This document shows positions 45,921-53,703 of a stretch of 64,000 nt of DNA, in pieces; position 1 is the stretch's first letter; each line of letters opens with the position of its first letter. Position numbers and translations under genes: made by a program. Source of the DNA: JBAXTZ01 sp037129925 (GTDB lineage: Bacteria > Bacillota > Negativicutes > JBAXTZ01); NCBI GenBank assembly GCA_037129925.1, contig JBAXTZ010000007.1, forward strand, positions 1-64,000, read 5' to 3'. The notes beneath the pieces are model-generated. The model searched no databases, was not told where the DNA came from, and saw nothing but the letters and a program-made list of their open reading frames with translations.

Positions 45921-45964
45921 TTAAGCCATCTTCTTTTTCGTTCGACAGAAAGAGGATGGCTTAA
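45921..45964 (+). promoter_or_regulatory. Intercistronic hairpin between gvpA1 and the short gvpC
   Basis: A 16-bp stem (TTAAGCCATCTTCTTT with one G-T pair) and a 12-base loop sit between the gvpA stop and the ribosome site of the next gene. It probably attenuates transcription or protects upstream mRNA, keeping GvpA in excess over the GvpC-like protein. Confidence 0.75.
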
Positions 45965-45987
45965 ATTATTTATTAGGAGGTAATAAC

Positions 45988-46365
45988 ATGGGTAGCCGCA
46001 AAAATCGTTTAGAAAACGAGACTAGCAGACGTTCAGAGGCCGCAACAGCCGCCAACGCTGCCAAAGCCAGTCGACAATCATTGACAGCTCAGGTCGATGC
46101 AGTTCTAGCCAAAAACAAGTCTGCTCGGCTGACAATGAGCGCTACTTTACACACCCAGTTGTCCGATTATATTTCCGGCGTGCGCGAAAATACCGCCGGT
46201 TTCATTACCGGACTGACGGAAACTCGCCGAGTCATGACTGTAGACCAAGCTCTGGCGCTTGCTAATGCCGATGCCGACCGGCGGAAGCAAGCTAATAATG
46301 ATTTGCTACAACGCCGAAACTATCTTCTAGCGCTACTGGATTTGGATTTCAGCACCGTCCGCTAG
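45988..46365 (+). CDS. gvpC: Short GvpC-like gas vesicle outer protein
   Basis: The 125-residue charged, helical protein shares its N-terminal cap (MGSRKxRLxNE) and C-terminal cap (RRxYLLxLLDLDF) with the long GvpC-like protein at 46777-48243, but carries about one repeat unit (RENTAGFITGLTETRRVM). In cyanobacteria GvpC coats and stiffens the GvpA shell through 33-residue repeats. The assignment rests on position after gvpA and on the 33-residue repeats of the longer paralogue. The ribosome site is AGGAGG. It ends 27 bases before the promoter of the second gvpA. Confidence 0.7.
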   Translation: MGSRKNRLENETSRRSEAATAANAAKASRQSLTAQVDAVLAKNKSARLTMSATLHTQLSDYISGVRENTAGFITGLTETRRVMTVDQALALANADADRRKQANNDLLQRRNYLLALLDLDFSTVR

Positions 46366-46392
46366 TTTTTTAATTTATTTTGATTAATATAG

Positions 46393-46448
46393 TTGACAAC
46401 AAATTATCTATACTTTACAATAAGTTTCGTAGAGAAAAATACTTTCTC
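46393..46448 (+). promoter_or_regulatory. Promoter and 5' stem-loop of gvpA copy 2
   Basis: TTGACA (46393-46398), 17 bases, TACAAT (46416-46421), then GAGAAA-AATAC-TTTCTC. From the -10 box to the ATG it is nearly identical to the copy 1 leader, with most changes confined to the spacer. Confidence 0.8.
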
Positions 46449-46476
46449 AAAACAAAAATCGTAGGAGGATGTTATC

Positions 46477-46692
46477 ATGGCTGTTCAAAAAATCAACTCA
46501 TCATCCAGTCTAGTTGAAGTTATCGACCGTATTCTTGACAAAGGTATCGTTATCGATGCTTGGGCTCGCGTTTCGTTAGTTGGTATCGAACTTTTGGCAG
46601 TTGAAGCTCGCGTTGTTGTAGCTTCCGTTGAAACTTACCTTAAATATGCTGAAGCTATCGGCCTTACTGCATCAGCAGCTGTTCCTGCGTAA
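46477..46692 (+). CDS. gvpA: Gas vesicle structural protein GvpA, copy 2
   Basis: All 216 bases are identical to the first gvpA (45688-45903), including silent positions, so the duplication is recent or kept uniform by gene conversion. The leader is also copied, whereas the genes downstream of each copy have diverged greatly. The two copies give the cell two equal promoters for the shell protein, each coupled to a different GvpC-like partner. Confidence 0.98.
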   Translation: MAVQKINSSSSLVEVIDRILDKGIVIDAWARVSLVGIELLAVEARVVVASVETYLKYAEAIGLTASAAVPA

Positions 46693-46708
46693 CCGAAACC
46701 AAAATAAG

Positions 46709-46750
46709 AGCCATCTTCTTTTTTACTAGTTAAAAGAGAAGGTGGCTTTT
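46709..46750 (+). promoter_or_regulatory. Intercistronic hairpin between gvpA2 and the long gvpC
   Basis: AGCCATCTTCTTTTTT pairs with AAAAGAGAAGGTGGCT and is followed by TTTTGTG, a partial terminator. It corresponds to the hairpin after gvpA1 although the sequence has drifted, which suggests that the structure is selected. Confidence 0.75.
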
Positions 46751-46776
46751 GTGCAAAATGAAAGGAAGGGAAATTT

Positions 46777-48243
46777 ATGGGTAGCAGAAAAGACCGCTTG
46801 ACCAACGAGATTAACCGACAAAAGCAAGCCGCAATCGCGACTGCCGATGCCATCGCCGGACGCAAAAGCCTCAGCGCTAACGTAACTGCAGTTCTTGCCA
46901 ACAACGCGGCCACGCAGCGAAAAATGGGTACAGCTTTACGAAAAGAGCTGTCCACGTTCAACAAAACATTGCGTAAAGATACTGACAGCCTGCTGACTGG
47001 TATTGCCAAGGCTCATCAAAGTATGCGTAAACAACAAATTGCAGCAATGGCAGCATCAGAAAAAAATCGTATGCAAACCGAAAGCAATCGGCAAACAATG
47101 GCCGGAAAAGATCAAGCTGCACGGGTCGCCTCTACCAAAGCGATGCAAAAAGATACCGCCAGCTTCTTAAACTCCTTTATCCGTTCGCATCAGGCAATGG
47201 GAAAATCATTGCGTAGCGCTCTATCCGGTTTTAATAGCGAGTTGCAAAAAGAGACTCTCGATTTGATGATCGCTTTTGCGCTTTCTCACAAAAACATGGG
47301 CGACCTATTACGCAAAGAACTTGCCGACAATAATGCCGGAATGCGCAAAGATACCGCCGCGATGATGACGGCTATTGCCAATTCCTACCGCGCAATGTGC
47401 GAGCAGTTGACCGCAGCTATGGCTAACGCGGAAAAGAATCGTTTACAAACTGCTGCTGCTGATCAATCAGAGCGACGAAGTAATTTGGATGCCATGCAAA
47501 AAGATACCGCGAAATTTTTGAAACTGTTTATGCTTTCACACCAGGAAATGGGCGCAACTATGCGTTCGGATCTTGCATCATTTAACAGCGGTATGCAAAA
47601 AGACACTGCCGGCTTATTAAAATCATTCGATAGCCAACACCAGGCGATGAGCGCTGCCTTACGCAATGGCTTGGCAAACGACAATGCTGATATGCGCAAA
47701 AACACTTCGGACTTGATGACTGGAATCGCCAATGCTTTTCAGGCAATGAGCGCCCAACAAACAGCTGCTATGAACGCCGCGGAAACAAGCCGTCTGCAAG
47801 AAGCTGCTGCAAGCCTTTCAGATCGTCGTAAGTACCTGTTAGATTTGCTCGACTTAGATTTTGGTGTACCGGCTCCCAAGGCCAAAGCGCCAGCTAAAGC
47901 TCCAGTTGCTCCAGCTCCGGCAAAACCGATTGCCGCACCAGCTCCAACTCCGGCTCCAGCGGCAGTAATAGCTCCGACTCCGGAAAAACCCGCTGCTCCA
48001 GCGCCAGCTGCCCCGATTATGCCCGCTCCGGAAGCACCCGCAGCTCCGGCTAAAGTAGTTCCGGCAACTCCTGTTGCAGAACCGACAAAGGCTGCTGATA
48101 CTGCTCGCGGTTGGGTCGTAGTCAATCCACCGAAACCGGCTGCGCCGACACCGGCACCGGCAAAACCGGCTGCTGCTACTCAGGCGAAACCGACTAACTT
48201 TAACCAACAGAAAAAGCCAAAAGATAAATCACACCTGAAATAG
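46777..48243 (+). CDS. gvpC: Long GvpC-like gas vesicle outer protein with 33-residue repeats
   Basis: Of 488 residues, 1-45 form an N-terminal cap shared with the short paralogue. Exact 33-residue repeats beginning MQKDTA or LQKET occur at 123-155, 156-188, 240-272 and 273-305, the repeat length of cyanobacterial GvpC. Each pair is followed by a longer unit (M189-A239; M306 to about 356), so 117-residue super-repeats can be seen (123-239 and 240-356). A further partial unit covers 50-122. RRKYLLDLLDLDF closes the repeats. Residues about 363-488 are a Pro/Ala/Lys tail of low complexity. By analogy it coats the vesicle; the tail may face the cytoplasm. Confidence 0.78.
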   Translation: MGSRKDRLTNEINRQKQAAIATADAIAGRKSLSANVTAVLANNAATQRKMGTALRKELSTFNKTLRKDTDSLLTGIAKAHQSMRKQQIAAMAASEKNRMQTESNRQTMAGKDQAARVASTKAMQKDTASFLNSFIRSHQAMGKSLRSALSGFNSELQKETLDLMIAFALSHKNMGDLLRKELADNNAGMRKDTAAMMTAIANSYRAMCEQLTAAMANAEKNRLQTAAADQSERRSNLDAMQKDTAKFLKLFMLSHQEMGATMRSDLASFNSGMQKDTAGLLKSFDSQHQAMSAALRNGLANDNADMRKNTSDLMTGIANAFQAMSAQQTAAMNAAETSRLQEAAASLSDRRKYLLDLLDLDFGVPAPKAKAPAKAPVAPAPAKPIAAPAPTPAPAAVIAPTPEKPAAPAPAAPIMPAPEAPAAPAKVVPATPVAEPTKAADTARGWVVVNPPKPAAPTPAPAKPAAATQAKPTNFNQQKKPKDKSHLK

Positions 48244-48333
48244 GGGATTATTTTTGACTATCCTATCGCAACTCACAGAGCGAGCGATATAGCTATATAA
48301 AAATTATTATATCGTTACCTATATTAATAGCAA

Positions 48334-48378
48334 ATTCCTTCCTACAAGCACATTCGCCGTAGGAAGGAATATTTTTTC
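48334..48378 (+). terminator. Terminator after the long gvpC gene
   Basis: A perfect 12-bp stem (ATTCCTTCCTAC/GTAGGAAGGAAT) with a 13-base loop is followed by ATTTTTTC. It separates the structural genes from hfq, although the T run is only 26 bases from the hfq start. Confidence 0.85.
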
Positions 48379-48396
48379 TTGGAAAGGAATTAAATT

Positions 48397-48624
48397 ATGC
48401 GAAACAATTCATCTGATTCATCAGTGCAGAACGAAATTTTGGATGCGCTGTGCTCGCAAAACAGCGAAATAGTCGTCTATATGATTAACGGCTTTAGGTT
48501 GAGCGGCAAATTGAAAAAATTTGATGCCTTTACCTTAATCATGGAAGTAAATGATGCGCCGTATATTGTATACAAGCACGCCATTTCGACCATTATTCCC
48601 CAGAACCTGGTTGATTCGCTGTAA
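48397..48624 (+). CDS. hfq: RNA chaperone Hfq
   Basis: The 75-residue protein has the Sm1 motif (VVYMINGFRLSGKLKKFDAFT) and the Sm2 motif YKHAISTI, which defines bacterial Hfq. Hfq hexamers bind small RNAs and mRNA A-rich stretches. It is not beside miaA, its usual neighbour, but lies directly behind the gas vesicle structural genes, just after a terminator. A short sequence and divergent N terminus could mean a second, locus-specific Hfq; whether another hfq exists in the genome cannot be seen. Its 3' end overlaps the convergent XRE regulator gene by 32 bases. Confidence 0.9.
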   Translation: MRNNSSDSSVQNEILDALCSQNSEIVVYMINGFRLSGKLKKFDAFTLIMEVNDAPYIVYKHAISTIIPQNLVDSL

Positions 48625-49456
48625 GCGAAATACTGTCCAGACGATTCAACATTGTTTGCCATTCAAAAGTAACCCGGTTTTTAAACTCACTTAAGTAGGC
48701 ATCCGGAATGATTTTCTTCCCGCTATAACTCATATTTAGTTGAAAATTAGGCAAGACTATTTCCAAAGTTTGCTGTTCTATTGAACCATTCGACTCCTGA
48801 AAAGCTGATTTTGCGACCATCGTCGCGATATCAGCTATTTTTTTTATTTCCCATGACTGGAAGTTCCGCAAGTTGCCATCTTGGTCGATGAGCACAGCAA
48901 CTTGCCGGATAGTTTTTCCAAGTTTCCAGAACGCCTCGTCGAGAAATTTCACAAATTGCCCTTCCACGCGATCTGCTGACTGCATGGTCGAGCTCAACAG
49001 CCGGAGAAATCCAATCAGCTTGTCCATTTCCAGAGAATACTTATCGTAATTACCCAAAACCTCACGTTTTAAACACGAGCAGACGATATCGAACAAGTCC
49101 AGCAAGTTAGATATTTTCTCGTACAGCAACGGTAGCGCTGTTGAATTCGGGATGTGGCTATTTTGCGTATCTCTGCACAATTCCAGTTCATTTTCCAATA
49201 TGACCCGCTTATTCAAAAATTCTTCTTTATAACCACCGATCCCCGTCAATAAATAGTCCACAGTAACCCCGAACTCAGCGGCCAACTTATTGATAATTAT
49301 CGAACTGGGGTTTTGAATTTTCCCGCGCTCGATCAAACTCAAACTTTGCTTGGTGACCGAACCTAACCGCTGCGCAACGCTGTCAAGGCTGTATTTTTTT
49401 TTGTCATCTGCCCGTAATGTTTCTCGGAGAAAACGCACCCGTTCACCGACCGTCAA
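48593..49456 (-). CDS. XRE-family helix-turn-helix regulator
   Basis: Residues about 4-72 form a Cro/C1-type HTH (RVRFLRETLRADDKKKYSLDS, then LGSVTKQSLSLIERGKIQNPSS and VDYLLTG). The remaining 210 residues are a mainly helical sensory or oligomerisation domain I do not recognise. It follows the CDC48-type ATPase gene by 41 bases on the same strand, so it is likely to be in its operon, and its 3' end is antisense to the end of hfq. It is the obvious local candidate for transcriptional control of the gas vesicle genes, but no operator is identified. Confidence 0.85.
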   Translation of the reverse strand: MTVGERVRFLRETLRADDKKKYSLDSVAQRLGSVTKQSLSLIERGKIQNPSSIIINKLAAEFGVTVDYLLTGIGGYKEEFLNKRVILENELELCRDTQNSHIPNSTALPLLYEKISNLLDLFDIVCSCLKREVLGNYDKYSLEMDKLIGFLRLLSSTMQSADRVEGQFVKFLDEAFWKLGKTIRQVAVLIDQDGNLRNFQSWEIKKIADIATMVAKSAFQESNGSIEQQTLEIVLPNFQLNMSYSGKKIIPDAYLSEFKNRVTFEWQTMLNRLDSISLTANQPGSGE

Positions 49457-49497
49457 AATTCATCACCCCTTTAACTTTTCCGCACTATTGTGATTAT

Positions 49498-51642
49498 TTA
49501 GCGCTTTACCTGGCTTTTTTCAGTTTTTAATTCAGTTATCGCCTGCTCAAAATCAGCTTTGGCGAGCGCCCGTAACGGCGTTGTCCATTCGGATTGAATA
49601 TGCTCGCGCACCAAATTTTTCACGGCGTTGCGGCAGGTCAATTCGATATCCGCACCTGACCAGCCCTCGGTATTCTCGGCCAGCTCGGCAATAACTACAT
49701 CATCGGCAATCGTCCGCCCGTCGATATGAATTTTGAAAATCGACTGGCGTTCGCTTAATGCCGGCAATGGAACCTCTATTACCATATCAAAGCGTCCGGC
49801 GCGTAGCAAGGCCTCGTCAATCAGATCGGGGCGGTTCGTCGCGGCAACAATTGCCACGTTCCGCAGTTCTTCTACACCGTCGATTTCGGTCAACATCTGA
49901 CTGACGATCCGATCCATAGTTCCCTCGCCACCGCCGCCGCTACCACGGCGTGGCACCAGCGCATCAAACTCATCAAAGAATATCACGCACGGAGCGGCTT
50001 GTCGAGCCTTTTTGAATATCTCGCGAACCGCCTTTTCAGATTCCCCGACCCACTTCGATAATAACACTGGTCCCTTGACCGAAATGAAATTTGCCTGACA
50101 TTCGGTCGCCATCGCCTTAGCTAACAGCGTTTTGCCGGTACCCGGTTTACCATACAACAATATCCCTTTAGCCGGTGTCAACTTGGCCTGTTTATAAATA
50201 TCTTCATATTTCAACGGCCATTCGATTGACTCCTGCAGTTTTTGACGGATGTCGGCCAGCCCGCCGATTTGATCCCAGTGAACATTTGGCGTTTCAATCA
50301 TTACTTCACGAATGGCCGACGGTTCAATTTCCGCTAACGCCTGCGTGAAATGATCCATTTTCACTTCCAGCTTTTGAATCAACTCGATTGGCACATGATC
50401 AGCGGACATATCAAATTCCGGCAAAATTCCCCGTAACGTAGTCATCGCCGCCTCGCGGCACAATGCTGCCAAATCGGCGCCAACAAAGCCGTGGGTAATA
50501 TCGGCAAGTTTTGCCAAATCGACATCTGCCGCCAATGGCATCCCGCGGGTATGAATATTTAGGATGCACTGCCGACCTTTGCGATCGGGAACGCCGATAT
50601 ATATCTCTCGATCGAACCGACCCGGGCGGCGCAGCGCGGCATCGATAGCATCTGGACGGTTCGTGGACCCGATAACTATGACCTGACGGCGGTCTTCTAA
50701 TCCATCCATTAACGCCAGAAGCTGGGTGACAACCCGTTTTTCCACTTCGCCGGTCACTTCAGCACGTTTAGGCGCAATACCGTCTAGTTCGTCAATAAAG
50801 ATAATGCTCGGGGCGTTTTTGACCGCTTGCTCAAAAATTCCCCGTAATTTTGCCTCGCTTTCGCCGACGAATTTGGCGATTATCTCCGGCCCATTTATAA
50901 CATGAAAATTGCAATTAGTTTCCTCGGCGACCGCCTTGATAATCAGCGTCTTACCAGTGCCAGGCGGTCCGACCAACAGTACGCCGCGCGGCGGTTCAAT
51001 TCCCAGATGTTCAAAAATATGCGGGTGTTTCAACGGCAATTCGACCATTTCACGAATGCGTTGCATCTCCCGATCCAGACCGCCGATGTCCTCGTAGCTA
51101 ATTTTTTTGCGCGCGCCTTTTTTGTCGCTACCCTGTGCCAGCTGTTTTAGTTTTACTTTGGTAGCGGTACCGATAACGCACACCCCGTCCGGTTTAGTTG
51201 AAATAACCCGAAAATCGTTCGACCCCGAGCCAAACAAAGTTACCCGCACCCGGTCACCGGTGACAACCGGCATTCCACCGAGAATTTTGCTCAAATACGC
51301 CGAATCCTTGATGGTGCGGGCGACCGACACTACATCGATTGGTTCGAGCAGTATTTCTTTGGCTTCGACAACCGTCGCTTTAGTTACAACAATTTTGTCA
51401 TCCAAGCCTTTTTGAACATTTTCCCGGGTAATCCCGTCAATCTGAATCAAGCCCTTGTTGCGAACGTCGGCAAATGCCGGCATGACCCGCGCAGCGGTGC
51501 GACGGTTGCCGGTTATTTCTACGATATCGCCAATTTGCACGCCGATTTTTTCGAAAACGCCCGGGTCAATCCGGGCGATATTTCTACCAACATCCTTAGA
51601 CAATGCTTCGGAAATCTTCAATGTCAATTCTGCGTTCTTCAT
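49498..51642 (-). CDS. CDC48/VAT-type AAA+ ATPase of the gas vesicle locus
   Basis: A 714-residue double-AAA ATPase. It has a CDC48 N domain (residues 1-170; double-psi barrel start LTLKISEALSKDVGRNIARID), a D1 domain with Walker A GPPGTGKT (225-232) and Walker B IIFIDELD (280-287), and a D2 domain with GKPGTGKT (498-505) and VIFFDEFD (553-560). Both SRH regions (TNRPDAID.., TNRPDLIDEALLRAGRFD) are intact. Archaeal VAT and eukaryotic p97 unfold proteins. Such ATPases are found in several bacterial gvp clusters. Here it lies beyond a terminator after gvpH and upstream of an XRE regulator gene. A role in assembly or turnover of Gvp proteins is inferred. Confidence 0.92.
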   Translation of the reverse strand: MKNAELTLKISEALSKDVGRNIARIDPGVFEKIGVQIGDIVEITGNRRTAARVMPAFADVRNKGLIQIDGITRENVQKGLDDKIVVTKATVVEAKEILLEPIDVVSVARTIKDSAYLSKILGGMPVVTGDRVRVTLFGSGSNDFRVISTKPDGVCVIGTATKVKLKQLAQGSDKKGARKKISYEDIGGLDREMQRIREMVELPLKHPHIFEHLGIEPPRGVLLVGPPGTGKTLIIKAVAEETNCNFHVINGPEIIAKFVGESEAKLRGIFEQAVKNAPSIIFIDELDGIAPKRAEVTGEVEKRVVTQLLALMDGLEDRRQVIVIGSTNRPDAIDAALRRPGRFDREIYIGVPDRKGRQCILNIHTRGMPLAADVDLAKLADITHGFVGADLAALCREAAMTTLRGILPEFDMSADHVPIELIQKLEVKMDHFTQALAEIEPSAIREVMIETPNVHWDQIGGLADIRQKLQESIEWPLKYEDIYKQAKLTPAKGILLYGKPGTGKTLLAKAMATECQANFISVKGPVLLSKWVGESEKAVREIFKKARQAAPCVIFFDEFDALVPRRGSGGGGEGTMDRIVSQMLTEIDGVEELRNVAIVAATNRPDLIDEALLRAGRFDMVIEVPLPALSERQSIFKIHIDGRTIADDVVIAELAENTEGWSGADIELTCRNAVKNLVREHIQSEWTTPLRALAKADFEQAITELKTEKSQVKR

Positions 51643-51699
51643 GTTCCTACAATTATCTCCAATTCACAAATATCGATCGCTAAGACCGGATTTCTTCAA

Positions 51700-51738
51700 A
51701 AAAGTGGACACAAACAACCATCATTTGTGTCCACTTTT
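51700..51738 (-). terminator. Terminator of the minus-strand gvp operon
   Basis: A perfect 15-bp stem (AAAAGTGGACACAAA and complement) with a 9-base loop, ending in TTTTTT on the minus strand, 10 bases after the gvpH stop. It separates the gvpN-to-gvpH operon from the ATPase-regulator pair. Confidence 0.85.
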
Positions 51739-51748
51739 AGTATATCGC

Positions 51749-52273
51749 TTAAACTAATTGCCGACCAATTTTTATTTCCAATATCCCATTGCGATAATGT
51801 TGTTCGATTGTCTCTGCCAGTACCGGTACTTCTAACAAAATCTCTTTGGCGTATTTGCGACCGGGTACTGATTTTGCAGTTGCGCTCACGACTAAAACGT
51901 CTTCTTTCAATTCGACTACGATCTCTTTTTCTTCAACGCCTGGTAATTCCGCCAAAATCATTACCTGAGTGTCTTCGACAAAAACATCGACAATCGGCTC
52001 GCGCACATCTTCAATGATCGGCCCATCTTCAGTTTCCTTGATATTGCCGAATTTTTCAACAATCGGCGAACCATGCCCGCCCATTTTAACGCTGAAACCG
52101 TAAACCCCTTTTAATTTTTCATCGAGACCTTTTAAATCTCCGGTTTTGGAAAATATTTTCTCACCATTTTTTTCCAAATTACCAGCTACCTCGATAAGTT
52201 TAGCCAATCCGCTAAAAATACCACCTAGCCCGCCAATATCGATGTTACCATCGGCTTTTTTCTTGTCTATCAT
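51749..52273 (-). CDS. gvpH: Gas vesicle protein GvpH, Hsp20/alpha-crystallin family
   Basis: The C-terminal 90 residues are an alpha-crystallin domain (VDVFVEDTQVMILAELPGVEEKEIVVEL, then VLVVSATA and RNGILEIKIG). The N-terminal 80 residues are Gly/Lys-rich and include KMGGHGSP, a feature of GvpH proteins. Small heat-shock proteins hold aggregation-prone proteins; archaeal GvpH binds Gvp proteins. The start overlaps the stop of the preceding gvpA/J/M-type gene (ATGA), with GGAGGGG as ribosome site, so the two are translationally coupled. Confidence 0.85.
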   Translation of the reverse strand: MIDKKKADGNIDIGGLGGIFSGLAKLIEVAGNLEKNGEKIFSKTGDLKGLDEKLKGVYGFSVKMGGHGSPIVEKFGNIKETEDGPIIEDVREPIVDVFVEDTQVMILAELPGVEEKEIVVELKEDVLVVSATAKSVPGRKYAKEILLEVPVLAETIEQHYRNGILEIKIGRQLV

Positions 52274-52539
52274 TTTTCCCCTCCACTTTGATTGCTTGCC
52301 TCTATTTGTTCGATATTGCTGATTTGTTCACGGATATTACGATTTTCATTGATCCACTGGGTGTCTAATCCGTATTTTATCATCGTTTCAACCCCGGCAA
52401 TCGCCGCGCTGATGTAAACGCCAATCAACGGCACACCGCCAACCGATATTAATATATCAGCGTTTAACACCAGCCCTTTATCTAACACCCGATCCAGCAA
52501 ATCGTTAAGCGTTATTCGTTGCTCACGTGTTGGTTTCAT
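52270..52539 (-). CDS. GvpA/J/M-family minor gas vesicle protein
   Basis: An 89-residue GvpA-fold protein: LNDLLDRVLDKGLVLNADILISVGGVPLIGVYISAAIAGVETMIKYG matches the conserved core, with a charged C-terminal tail (about 30 residues) that GvpA lacks. GvpJ, GvpM and GvpS are minor GvpA relatives thought to act at nucleation or the vesicle tips. Which letter applies is unclear; the GGVPLIGVY variant suggests GvpM or GvpS rather than GvpJ, since a clearer GvpJ is encoded at 54068. Confidence 0.85.
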   Translation of the reverse strand: MKPTREQRITLNDLLDRVLDKGLVLNADILISVGGVPLIGVYISAAIAGVETMIKYGLDTQWINENRNIREQISNIEQIEASNQSGGEK

Positions 52540-52570
52540 AAATTACCGGCCCCCTTTATTGCAAATTAAC

Positions 52571-53365
52571 TCAGGTAAAACTATAAGGCGGCCAAGGTCC
52601 GCTAAACGTTACATTGATTCCCGGGCGTTGCATCAGCTTGTCTAGTGCAGCCCCTAATCCATCCACCTGAGCATTATCTGCCAAACAGGCAACTTTCATT
52701 AACACTACCTGGTCCTTTGATTCCGGTTTGGCTTTTTCGACCCGGTGTTCGCTCACCAAAGCAGTGAGTTGCGGATAAATTTCGTGAAATAATTCGTCGG
52801 CATAGCCGGCAATTTTATCTTTAAGTACCGCCTGCATTTTTTCCCGGATGAAAAATGCCCGCCCCCGGCTACTCGCGGCAATTGTCTCCTGAAACTCTTT
52901 TAGTTCGGCATCCGTTACCACAAGTTCGCTGCCGATCACGCGGCAATCCAGCGCAATGGTAACAATGTATTCTTTTTTATCACGCACCCGGGCTAATTTG
53001 GTTTGCAGTGAATCATAATTATCTGACAGCCATTTAATCAGACTGGCTTTGGCGGATTCCCCTTCTAGTCCTTTCACGATTGTATTGAAAGCAAACGGCA
53101 GCGTACTTGCATAACGGCTGCCGACTTCTTCAATAACTTTTTCGTGACAGAGAACCGCGGCCAGCACCCGCTGCTCGTCTTCCGGCGCCACGATTTGCGG
53201 CAGGGTATTGTGTGCCACAATGACAATGTCCCGATACACAATCGGATAAGCGCTTTCACCTTCGATACCGACGAGCGCGGTAAACAATTCCCGACCGTCG
53301 GGATTTTCGGCTACGCAATACAAATAGTGGGCGTTTTTTTGTGCTTCACTGTTCAAGTTGTTCAT
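52571..53365 (-). CDS. gvpL: Gas vesicle protein of the GvpF/GvpL family (third copy)
   Basis: The family signature is present throughout: N-terminal YLYCVAE, central HEKVIEEV and TLPFAFNTIVKG, and the C-terminal SGPWPPYSFT, which matches the usual TGPWPPYSF ending. GvpF/L proteins bind GvpA and act early in assembly. It shows 264 residues, average length. The start overlaps the end of gvpK by 20 bases. Two further GvpF/L genes lie upstream in the same operon and have diverged strongly from this one. Confidence 0.9.
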   Translation of the reverse strand: MNNLNSEAQKNAHYLYCVAENPDGRELFTALVGIEGESAYPIVYRDIVIVAHNTLPQIVAPEDEQRVLAAVLCHEKVIEEVGSRYASTLPFAFNTIVKGLEGESAKASLIKWLSDNYDSLQTKLARVRDKKEYIVTIALDCRVIGSELVVTDAELKEFQETIAASSRGRAFFIREKMQAVLKDKIAGYADELFHEIYPQLTALVSEHRVEKAKPESKDQVVLMKVACLADNAQVDGLGAALDKLMQRPGINVTFSGPWPPYSFT

Positions 53366-53675
53366 GTTTGACCTCTTCTGCCAGCTGATCGATTGGACAC
53401 AGGCACTCTACCAAGTTATTGACAACGTCGTCGAGTCCTTCTTTGATTTGGTCAACTACTAACTGTAAATCATAGTCGGCCTTCAACCGCTCCAATACAT
53501 CTTCCAAGTCCATCAGCGCCGCGCCCAAATGTTCTTCTTGCTCTTCGGACAGGCTGCCGCCTTCAATCCGTAACCGTGCCTGGGTTTTTAGCGCATTTTT
53601 GATAATATCCACCAGCGCCAAAACCAATCCCAACACACCCTGTTTCAGATCGCCTTCTTCAATATTAATCCGCAT
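53346..53675 (-). CDS. gvpK: Gas vesicle protein GvpK
   Basis: GvpK is a small helical protein required for vesicle formation. The 109-residue sequence matches the family: INIEEGDLKQGVLGLVLALVDIIKNALKTQA, shown from residue 3, then LGAALMDLEDVLERLK and the VVDQIKEGLDDVVN block. The GAGGAG ribosome site precedes the ATG by 7 bases. It lies between the DnaJ-type zinc protein gene and gvpL in the minus-strand operon. Confidence 0.93.
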   Translation of the reverse strand: MRINIEEGDLKQGVLGLVLALVDIIKNALKTQARLRIEGGSLSEEQEEHLGAALMDLEDVLERLKADYDLQLVVDQIKEGLDDVVNNLVECLCPIDQLAEEVKHEQLEQ

Positions 53676-53703
53676 TCATGCTCCTCGTGCGGGGTGTTTT
53701 CAA

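Noticed and set aside
47463..48207. Minus-strand frames opposite the long gvpC gene
   Set aside because: They arise from the repetitive and Pro/Ala-rich codons of the gvpC gene (Gly/Ala- and Arg/Ser-rich translations).
48290..48330. AT-rich palindromic stretch after the long gvpC gene as an attachment site or origin
   Set aside because: Only short imperfect AT palindromes are seen, with no integrase, DnaA-box cluster or partner site.
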